A stretch of 64,000 nt of DNA, from contig NZ_CP036268.1 in assembly GCF_007744515.1 (NCBI RefSeq), positions 1,383,640-1,447,639 on the forward strand, in the 5' to 3' direction. Below the pieces are notes generated by a model. That model was not told the origin of the DNA, made no database searches, and saw only the letters and a program-made list of their open reading frames with translations. This DNA is from Stratiformator vulcanicus. GTDB lineage: Bacteria; Planctomycetota; Planctomycetia; Planctomycetales; Planctomycetaceae. The translations under genes were made by a program, and so were the position numbers. This document shows positions 56,172 to 64,000 of this stretch, piece by piece. The first letter of the stretch is position 1. The number at the start of each line of letters is the position of its first letter.

Positions 56172-56180
56172 GGCATCGCT

Positions 56181-56400
56181 ACACAAGCCCGCAGCGCAAG
56201 CAGGGGGAATTAAAGAGCAAATCTCTCGCGCTCAATAAGCCCGCAGCGCAAGCAAGGGAGATTAAGAGCAAATCCCTATCGCTTAACTAGCCCGCAGCGC
56301 AAGCAAGGGAGTTTAAGAGCAAATCCCTATCGCTTAACTAGCCCGCAGCGCAAGCAAGGGAGTTTAAGAGCAAATCCCTCGCTTGCGCGTCGGGCTTGTG
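56181..56400 (+). repeat. Array of four direct copies and one inverted copy of the palindrome-family repeat
   Basis: Units starting at 56186, 56238, 56289 and 56340 (steps of 52, 51 and 51) share agcccgcagcgcaagcaagg and gagcaaatcc; the linker tatcgcttaact is also repeated. The end (ccctcgcttgcgcgtcgggc at 56376-56395, then ttgtg) is the reverse complement, so the array closes with a palindrome. It fills the gap between the convergent phosphatase and DUF58 genes. Confidence 0.95.
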
Positions 56401-56402
56401 TA

Positions 56403-57709
56403 TTACAATAAATGCCTCGCTTTGATTTCGAGGTATTGATTGATGATCCGGCCCGCGAGGTCTTCCGGAGACGCCTGCACGGCGAGGATGCCCGATTGTT
56501 CGAGTTTGCGGACGCCGAGCTGCTGTGAGCGAAATAGCGCGGATGCCGAGGCGACTTGAAAAGCGTCGAGGTCGGTCGTCGGAATCGCGTGGGCGCGGGC
56601 TTCCAACGGCTCGTTCTTCACGAACGCCGCTAAAGCAAGATGTGGTGACTTGAGTCGACGGATCGGGCCGGTCATTGATGACAGATGCACGTCGTCGAGG
56701 GCGTGGGTGATCAGCACGGCGAGTGATCGCTTCGGCTGGCGACGGCGAACCTCTTTGGCGAGCAGGTCGTAATCGGTCGCGACATAGGCCGCTTCAAGGT
56801 CGTAAGCCCGTTGCACCAACCGCTCGACCGCCGTCGTGCCTCGTAGCGAGGGCACCCACCGTTCAACTTTGTTCGAGCAAGCCAGCATCGCGACGGTATC
56901 CCCCTGCCGGGCGGCGACGTATGCCAACAGCACCGCGGCATTGAGCGCCCGGTCGAAATGCCGGACGCCACCGGAGACGTTGCACATCCCGCGTCCGGCA
57001 TCGAGCAGGATGATCACGTTCTGATTCTTCTCGACCTGATATTCGCGGCTGACCAATTCCTGCTTGCGGGCCGTCGCTTTCCAGTCGATGTCGCGATATT
57101 CATCTTCACGGCGATACTCCCGCAAGCGATCGAACTCGCTGCCGCGACCCCGGAGCTTCGACATGCGGACCCCCGCCTCGGCGAGTCGATTCTGCCGCGC
57201 GAGTAGTTCCGCCTTCTGCACCGAGCGAATGTCGGGATAGATCCGCACCTGCCGCGGCTCGATCCGCGTCGCAGTTAAAGTCCAAAGACCGAGGCGGCTG
57301 ACCGATCGCAAAAACATCCGGCCGAATTCGCCCCGCCCGCGGTATTCCGGGACGATGTGATACAGGATCGTCCGGGTTTGCCCCGCATCGAGTTCGAGCC
57401 GGGCCGGCAGGTCGTCGATCGTCGAACCGGCAGGCGGCTCTTCGTGAATCTCGATGAGGATCGCCTGCTCATTGCGATTGCGCAATCGGATGCGGATCGG
57501 GTTTCGCACGCCGACGCTGAGCACGTCACGAAGTTGGCGACGGGGAACGACGTGACGCGGATGGGGGGATGACCAGAGGTCGTAGATTGCGACCAGGGCG
57601 ATCACGCCGTTCGCCACCGTCGCAGCGGCGGCGAACGCGGGATACCAGATCGCCGGGACGGCGAGCAGTGCTGCTGCCGCGACAAGGCCGATCAACCGCA
57701 GCCGGGGCA

Positions 57710-57713
<4 letters not shown>
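56403..57713 (-). CDS. DUF58 domain protein
   Basis: 436 residues, ATG start overlapping the MoxR stop by 4 bases. Two hydrophobic helices near the N-terminus (about 5-50) anchor a beta domain (about 60-160), then the DUF58 core: GRGSEFDRLREYRREDEYRD, IDWKATARKQELVSREYQ and NVIILLDAGRGM, the last being a degenerate VWA metal-site strand. A later part (AVLITHALDDVHLSSMTG) completes the fold. DUF58 proteins nearly always pair with MoxR ATPases, as here; the pair is thought to help assemble or activate envelope or metal-containing complexes. The gene ends next to the repeat array at 56400. Confidence 0.93.
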
Positions 57714-58669
<956 letters not shown>

Positions 58670-58854
58670 GCCGTCTGATTCGCCTCAGTTGTCCCCGCGC
58701 GGGCGGGGAGTGGTGCCTACGAAGATCATCCGCCGATCGTGCGACAAAGTCCGTCGCGATCCGGCTGCGACGATCGGCGGGCGGCGATTCTAAAAGCCGG
58801 CAGGCGGCAATGCGAGTCTGTTCAGATCGACCCGATGAACCGCATTGGCCGCGG

Positions 58855-61800
58855 CTACTCTTCGATCCGCACTTCTTTCGCGGGCTCGGCCGTCGAAACG
58901 TCTGCCGTCGGGATGTCTGCCGTCGGGACGTCTGCCGTCGGAACGTCGGCGGTCGCCGGGGGCTTGGCTTGATCTGACCGCTTGGAACCGGACGACCCGC
59001 CGGCCTCCTCACGCAACTCGCGATAATTGCGATACAGGTCGTAACCGACCAGCGCGCATCCGATGATCGCGGCCAGGCCGTGCAGCACGAACGATTCGCG
59101 GAACCACAGGGGCGTGGTCACGAGGGCGATGCCGATAAACAGTCCGATGCCCACAATCACGCCCTTGAGGACCATGGCCGCTTTCTTGCGGCGCAGTTCG
59201 CTGCGGGCGATGGCCGAGCGCGCCGACCGGTTGGCGACTTCGCGGAAACTGGCCGTCTTCGCACGCAGGTCATCTTTGTCGACCTGCGAACGCGGTTTCC
59301 TGCGGACCGGCTCGACGACTTCCGGTTCGGTCGGTGCTTCAGTAGCCTCGGGCGTTGACTCATCGGGCATCCCAGCCGACTCGATTGTTTCGACCGGTTT
59401 GGGCTTCGCCTTCTTTTCCGGAGCACGCCGCGGGGGATCGGACGGCGGAGCTTCGCCGGTGTTGTTCCGCATTCGTGCGAGCAGGCCCTCCATGTAGCTG
59501 GCCACGGAGTCCGGCTCGCCTTCATCGGCCGATGCGTCAATATCGGCGTCATTGACGGCAAACTCGGCGACGGCGGCTTCGATCGGGCTTGGGGCTCCGG
59601 GGCAGGCCGGGGCGGCTTCGTCGATATCCGCAGTATCGGCTGCGTCGTAATGCATCGCGGCCGATGGGTTCTCGGCGGAGGGACTTTCATCGGCCGCTTC
59701 CTGATCGCCCGGCAATTCGAACATCTCAGCTAACGTCGAGCGGAGACTGGATAGATCGGGATCATCTTCTGAGTCGCTTTCGGAATCCGAGCTTTCAGTT
59801 TCGGCAATGTCGGCCACGGCGTCGGATTCTTCGGTCGCCGTCGACTGTCCTGACTCGGTATTGGAATCGGCGAACTCTGAAAGCGCATCGAAATCAATGC
59901 CGAGGTCGTCTGCGTCAGACTCTTCCTCAGCTCCATCGCCTTGAGTTGCCCGATCGGAACTCCACCCGGCATCGGCCGCGGCGAGCTGGTCGAGTTCGTT
60001 CGAGCGGTTTTCCAACTCGTTGCGCAGCCCGTCGAGTTCGTCTTCGCGGGTGGAAAGCCGGTCGGCCCGAGAAGCCAGTTCCCGTTCCGTTTCGGCGGCT
60101 TGCTGCTCGCGGTCTGCGATCACACTTTCGCGGTCGGTCAGATTGGCTTCTCGCTCATTCAATTCTTCTTCGCGGGCCTCAAGCTCAGACTGCTGCCACT
60201 GAATTTCGGAATTTCGCTTCTCGAATTCCGCTTCGCGTTCTGCCGCTTCCTGCTCGAGTTCTTCCGATGACTTCGCGGCGGTCTCTTCTTCAGCGGGTGC
60301 CTCACGCAGTGCGTCGAGTTCCTGCCGTTGCGATTCGAGCTCTGACTTTTGCTGCTCGATTTCCTTCCGGTCGTTGCGGAGTTGGTCGAGATCGTTGTCG
60401 AAGCGAGACAGGTCCTCCTCAAGAGATTTCCGCTCGTTCTGCAACGTTTCGACTTGCGCCTCGATGCTTTGGCGCTCTTCCGAGAGGTCCGTGCGTTGCT
60501 GTTCGAGCTCGGCTTGCCCGCTTTCGATTTCGTCACGAAGGCGGTCGAGTTCCTCCCGTTCGGCGCGTTGCGTGTCGGCGGTCGAATCCAACTGGGCGGC
60601 ACGGGCGTCGATCTCTTCGGCCCGCTGATCGATGTCCGCCGAGCGGCGCTCGATCTCGGCCCGCAGGTCCTCAATGGCCGATCGTTCGGACTCTAATTCC
60701 TCCGCGAGAAGTGCAGAAAGCTCCGCACCCTCGACGTCAGATTCGGCCTCATCGGTGATGGGTTGATCGACTTCGGCCAGCATTAATTCGAGTTGGCTCA
60801 GCCGATCCAGGAGTTCCGCCTCACGCCGGCGAGCCTGTTCATCTCGTTCGGCAAGACCGACCTGCTGTTCGCGGACGGCGACCTCGGTGCCGGCGATCTC
60901 GGCCTGCAGTCGGGTGGCGTCGTTCTCGCGCCATGCGACATCCGCCTCGCGTTCGGCGAGCAACGTTTCTCGTTGTTCGAACTCGTCCGAGGATCGCTGG
61001 AGTTCCGCCTCGCGTTCGTCGAGTTCTCGGCGGGCCTGTTCGAATTGCGATTGGGCCTCATCGAACTCGCGGGTCCGGGTATGAAGCTGCTCTTCGCGCT
61101 CGTCGAGCTCGCTTCGACGGTGGTCAAGTTCGTCGCTCTTTGCCTTCTGATCGCCCTCGGCTGCTCCGAGTTCTTCGGCGCGTTGATCAAGCTCCGCCTC
61201 GCGTTGCTGCAACTCGGTGCGGGCGTCGTCCAGCTCTTGCTCGCGTTCCGTCAGGTCATGCTGACGTTGCTCCAGTTCGGCGACGGACGCGGAATTCCGT
61301 CCCGAAACTTCCTCGGTGAGCGCGGCTCTATCGGCCGCGATGCGGTTCGCTTCTTCGTCCAGTTCGGCTCGTTTTGTCTCGAACTCTGTTCGCTCGGCAT
61401 CGAGACGCTGCCGTTGTTGGTCGAGTTCGGCCTCCGATGCGGCGAATTTGTGACGAGCCTCGTCGACCTCGGCGCCGGCTCTATCGAGTTCGTTGCGGGT
61501 TTGTTCGAGCTGAACCTGCTCCGCCTCAAGGCGATGGCATTCGTCGTTGAAATGCGTTTCGCGATCGCGAAGCCGCGTGAGTTCTTCGTTGAGATCGGAC
61601 TGCGCCTGCTGCAGTTTGCGTTGCTCCGCCTCGATCAATCGCAACTCATCACGGGATTCGGTTTCCGCTATCGAGAGCCGCTCCGCTCGCGTTTCGAGCT
61701 GACGTTCCAAGGCCGCCAGCTCGTCGCGTTGCCGGTCGATCTCCGTGCGATCGGAGAGAAGTTCCTCCGTGATGTCCGCGAGCAATGCCGCTTTGCGATC

Positions 61801-62640
61801 GCGTTCCCCGTTATCGCTTGTGATTTGCGGGACGACAGACTGACCGACCTCCGGCTGAAGGGGCGGGAGTGCTCGGTTGAGCTGATGCCGCACAGCGGCG
61901 ACTTCGAGCAGTCGATCGTTGTCGCGACGGGCCGCTTCCTCGCGGGCATCGCGAGCGGCTTGCTCGGCGGTGCGGACCCGCTGCAAGAGTCCACGCCGTT
62001 TGTCCTTAAAATCGCGCTGACGTTTCCGCACGGAATCCTGTAGCTTCCGCAGACGGGTTTCCCGCTCATGGAGGCGTTGCTCGGCCTCCCGTCCTTCGTC
62101 AAAGGTCTCCCGCAGCGATGCCAATTGGAGGTCGAGCAGCACGCGCTTTCGCTCGGCGTCGGCGGCACGATCGGCGAAGCCCGCGAAGACATTCTGCAAA
62201 TCCTGCTGCCCGATTGCCCCGAGCAAGCCGGCTGACTGCGAAGCGGCGGGCGTTGCTCTGGGCGGCGCTGCTTCGACGGCCATTTCGATCGGGCCGATCG
62301 CCAGATGGTCGCCCGCTCGCAGAAGCATCGCGTCGCGGACCGGTCCGTCGTTGAGCCAGACGCGTGGATCGAGCGGCTTGAGCCGGACTTCATGACCCTC
62401 CGACTCAATAACGGCATGCCGCGCGGCGATGCCGCCGGCGCGAAAGTGCAAATCGCAATCGGGCGCGCTGCCGAGCGTGAGCCGACCCGGGCCGAGCAAC
62501 CGGGTGCGGGCCAGCGACGCGGGCCGCACCACTCGAATTTGAAGTGTGGCGGGGTGGCTTCCGCGCAAAGCAGCCTCGGCCGAAGCGTCCGTCAAGTCGG
62601 CCCGGCTCGTAGTGTCGGACTTTGGGGATGCGACGGACAA
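58855..62640 (-). CDS. FHA-domain protein with giant coiled coil and C-terminal membrane helices
   Basis: 1,261 residues from TTG 62640, supported by GAGG 7 bases upstream. Residues 45-120 form an FHA domain (LTLGSAPDCDLHFRAGGIAARH, then WLNDGPV), though the classical S-x-x-H is I-A-A-R-H, so phosphothreonine binding is plausible but not certain. Residues about 160-900 are a nearly unbroken Glu/Gln/Arg/Leu coiled coil, rich in A-E-L-D-Q-R repeats. An acidic, Asp/Ser/Glu-rich stretch (about 900-1080) follows, then two membrane helices (about 1155-1205) and a tail where T-A-D-V-P repeats four times (58905-58960). It looks like a membrane-anchored scaffold reaching up to 100 nm, reading kinase signals. 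It precedes MoxR-DUF58 in the same direction. Confidence 0.85.
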   Translation of the reverse strand: MSVASPKSDTTSRADLTDASAEAALRGSHPATLQIRVVRPASLARTRLLGPGRLTLGSAPDCDLHFRAGGIAARHAVIESEGHEVRLKPLDPRVWLNDGPVRDAMLLRAGDHLAIGPIEMAVEAAPPRATPAASQSAGLLGAIGQQDLQNVFAGFADRAADAERKRVLLDLQLASLRETFDEGREAEQRLHERETRLRKLQDSVRKRQRDFKDKRRGLLQRVRTAEQAARDAREEAARRDNDRLLEVAAVRHQLNRALPPLQPEVGQSVVPQITSDNGERDRKAALLADITEELLSDRTEIDRQRDELAALERQLETRAERLSIAETESRDELRLIEAEQRKLQQAQSDLNEELTRLRDRETHFNDECHRLEAEQVQLEQTRNELDRAGAEVDEARHKFAASEAELDQQRQRLDAERTEFETKRAELDEEANRIAADRAALTEEVSGRNSASVAELEQRQHDLTEREQELDDARTELQQREAELDQRAEELGAAEGDQKAKSDELDHRRSELDEREEQLHTRTREFDEAQSQFEQARRELDEREAELQRSSDEFEQRETLLAEREADVAWRENDATRLQAEIAGTEVAVREQQVGLAERDEQARRREAELLDRLSQLELMLAEVDQPITDEAESDVEGAELSALLAEELESERSAIEDLRAEIERRSADIDQRAEEIDARAAQLDSTADTQRAEREELDRLRDEIESGQAELEQQRTDLSEERQSIEAQVETLQNERKSLEEDLSRFDNDLDQLRNDRKEIEQQKSELESQRQELDALREAPAEEETAAKSSEELEQEAAEREAEFEKRNSEIQWQQSELEAREEELNEREANLTDRESVIADREQQAAETERELASRADRLSTREDELDGLRNELENRSNELDQLAAADAGWSSDRATQGDGAEEESDADDLGIDFDALSEFADSNTESGQSTATEESDAVADIAETESSDSESDSEDDPDLSSLRSTLAEMFELPGDQEAADESPSAENPSAAMHYDAADTADIDEAAPACPGAPSPIEAAVAEFAVNDADIDASADEGEPDSVASYMEGLLARMRNNTGEAPPSDPPRRAPEKKAKPKPVETIESAGMPDESTPEATEAPTEPEVVEPVRRKPRSQVDKDDLRAKTASFREVANRSARSAIARSELRRKKAAMVLKGVIVGIGLFIGIALVTTPLWFRESFVLHGLAAIIGCALVGYDLYRNYRELREEAGGSSGSKRSDQAKPPATADVPTADVPTADIPTADVSTAEPAKEVRIEE

Positions 62641-63022
62641 CAGCAGCCTCGTGGGTCAGAGGTGACAGGCGAACGCGAAACCGACGCACAATCGTACTTC
62701 GAACGTGCATACGGACCGTGCGGCGCCTGTCGGTCGGTCTTATGGGAGTCAAACCGTTCAGTCAGTGCGGCAGTGAGCGCAAAGTGACGCTCCATGTCGG
62801 TGCATCGGCCGCGCGCGAGGTGTCTCTGAATGCGGAGGGGACGGAAGCGGGGAAGACAGGCGAAGCCGAGAGCAGTTTGACCCTTATGGGGACAGTGGTG
62901 ATAATTCCGCCGGGAGCCAGTTGTTCCGAATCTTCCGGCGGTCCGGCATCTCTGAAGCAAGTGGTGGTTTGCGGCCATCAATCGGCCATCTACACTATGG
63001 CGAAGACGGCGTAGGGCGTGAC
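62641..63022. other. Divergent intergenic region
   Basis: 382 bases between the leftward FHA gene and the rightward gene at 63023. A small minus-strand frame (62592-62981) has a composition typical of a chance ORF. I recognise no repeat or hairpin; promoters are expected here. Confidence 0.5.
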
Positions 63023-64000
63023 ATGATCGACATGACCGGCTGGTCGCTCAACGTCACACGCCGCAAGCCTGCGAACGCCGAACCAGTCCCCTTCGAGCGA
63101 CGCTGTCTGTGCGGGACGCCGCTGACCGGAGAGCGGACCGAAGCGGCCGCTGCGGTCGAGTGTTCCGAGTGCAGGCGGCAATGGTTCGTCCTGCCGATCG
63201 ACGTCTACCCGCGCCGCGGTAACGCGCGCCGCAAGACGTATCGACCGGCTGATGCGAAGAAGCTGCTCAAGTCGTCGAGCGTCGCCGTGCAAAAGAAGGC
63301 CGTGTCCGCGTCGGGCACGGCGGGTCGCAAGATTGCCGAGTCGTCGCGGAATGTAGCGAGAAATCTGGTCCCGAAGATCAACACGGCGTTGATTCGGTTC
63401 CAACTAATCCTCGGGGCGATCGCTCTTCTCATTGCGATGACGATCGGCTGGCTCTGGCATCAATCGGCCGTCGAAGAAGCGCGTCGAGGTCTACAAAGCG
63501 CGATCGTCACTGCCGAAGAAGCGGTCGGCCTGAAAGACTTCGAGCGGGCAAAAACCGTACTGGAACCAATCGTCCGTCAGCTCGATACGTTGGGGATGAG
63601 CGGCCCCTCGGTTCAACTGGCCCGGCAGCGATATGCGGAGAGCGTTGCGGCGAGCGATCTCAGTTCGCAGCCGCTATTCGAGTTGATCGCCGAAGCGTCT
63701 GACACGATTGCTCAAAGTCCGCCCGATGTCTGGCGGCGGCGATTCGACTTTCTCTATCAGCAGAAGTGGCTGCTGTTCGATACCGAATTGATCCGAACCG
63801 AAGAACTCATATTCCCCGAGCCTGAGATTGATGATTCGGAACCGACAGACGATTCGGGTGACGATGCCGAGCCGGCGGAGCCGGTCCCGCTGATCGTGAA
63901 TCGACTCACAGTTCCCATTGCGGGAGGGCAGGGAAGGCCGGTCGAATTCATTGCTGACCTCGACATCTTCGCGGACCTGCCGGTCGACGCCCGGCCGCGA
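63023..64000 (+). CDS. Zinc-ribbon membrane protein (3' end beyond window)
   Basis: 326 codons are open to the right edge without a stop, from ATG 63023 (AGGG 6 bases upstream; ATG 63032 is an alternative). The first 60 residues hold a zinc ribbon: C28-L-C30-G and C47-S-E-C50 separated by 16 residues, the second arm reading VECSECRRQWFVLP. A basic Lys/Arg/Ser linker (60-120) leads to one membrane helix (about 127-147; LILGAIALLIAMTIGWLW) and a helical, then acidic, extracytoplasmic part (VEEARRGLQSAIVTAEEAV; DDSEPTDDSGDD). I do not recognise the family. Its layout resembles other zinc-ribbon membrane proteins in this window (16483 and 22261). Function unknown. Confidence 0.8.
   Translation, partial: MIDMTGWSLNVTRRKPANAEPVPFERRCLCGTPLTGERTEAAAAVECSECRRQWFVLPIDVYPRRGNARRKTYRPADAKKLLKSSSVAVQKKAVSASGTAGRKIAESSRNVARNLVPKINTALIRFQLILGAIALLIAMTIGWLWHQSAVEEARRGLQSAIVTAEEAVGLKDFERAKTVLEPIVRQLDTLGMSGPSVQLARQRYAESVAASDLSSQPLFELIAEASDTIAQSPPDVWRRRFDFLYQQKWLLFDTELIRTEELIFPEPEIDDSEPTDDSGDDAEPAEPVPLIVNRLTVPIAGGQGRPVEFIADLDIFADLPVDARPR

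Noticed and set aside
56186-56400. Possible CRISPR array
   Set aside because: The sequences between repeats are identical rather than unique, the last copy is inverted, and there are no cas genes.
60793-62043. 416-codon plus-strand frame with Leu/Phe-rich, membrane-like translation
   Set aside because: Antisense to the Glu/Gln/Arg coiled coil; hydrophobic composition results from complementing gag, cag and cgc codons.

Overview
The window looks like chromosomal DNA of a planctomycete, most likely order Planctomycetales; I cannot name the genus. The pointers are a Ser/Thr kinase fused to a WD40 propeller, a DUF1559 protein with a pilin-like N-terminus, a formylglycine-type sulfatase, a Cys-rich YTV-type wall protein, a MoxR/DUF58 pair, giant secreted repeat proteins, GC-rich codon use with GTG and TTG starts, and many palindromic and heptameric repeats between genes. 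No rRNA, tRNA, CRISPR array, transposase or phage gene was found.

Layout. 1-16334: the 3' part of a giant surface protein (over 5,400 residues, open at the left edge) with a block of about 48 tandem 30-36-residue units arranged partly in a five-unit super-repeat. 16483-22245: a 1,920-residue membrane Ser/Thr kinase with zinc ribbon, coiled coil and WD40 propeller. 22261-23418 (-): a membrane protein with a zinc ribbon whose C-terminus resembles the OB domain of ATP-dependent DNA ligases. 23746-26102: GDP-mannose dehydratase and a secreted beta-propeller. 26211-26594 (-): a small FHA protein. 26981-29728: pyruvate phosphate dikinase. 30008-36206 is the most accessory-looking part: a single-chain type IIG restriction-modification enzyme with an AT-richer recognition region, a small protein of DNA-binding repeats, a DUF1559 protein, a lone lutC gene, and five heptanucleotide arrays, two of which bracket lutC in opposite orientation. 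36220-39837 (-): sulfatase and a VWA-like membrane protein, followed by about 0.9 kb with no credible gene.

40753-46787 (+): an efflux operon of periplasmic adaptor, RND pump and an overlapping Ntn-type amide hydrolase. 47061-48443 (-): Cys-rich YTV protein. 48737-50983: TIM-barrel isomerase, Lys/Ala-rich histone H1-like protein and, convergent to it, RNase III. 51370-56171 (+): HtrA-type protease, GH43-like secreted propeller, PhoD-like phosphatase. 56403-62640 (-): DUF58 protein and MoxR ATPase (overlapping genes) and a 1,261-residue FHA/coiled-coil/membrane protein. 63023-64000 (+): the start of a zinc-ribbon membrane protein that runs off the right edge.

Themes. Phospho-signalling: one Thr-rich kinase and two FHA proteins. 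Envelope: giant adhesin-like protein, YTV wall protein, VWA and MoxR/DUF58 proteins, RND pump, HtrA. Breakdown of sulfated or phosphorylated polymers: sulfatase, GH43-like protein, PhoD. Two families of non-coding repeats recur: a roughly 24-bp palindrome-forming element (core agcccgacgcgcaagcgagg or agcccgcagcgcaagcaagg) and tandem heptamers. In places both families run into coding sequence.
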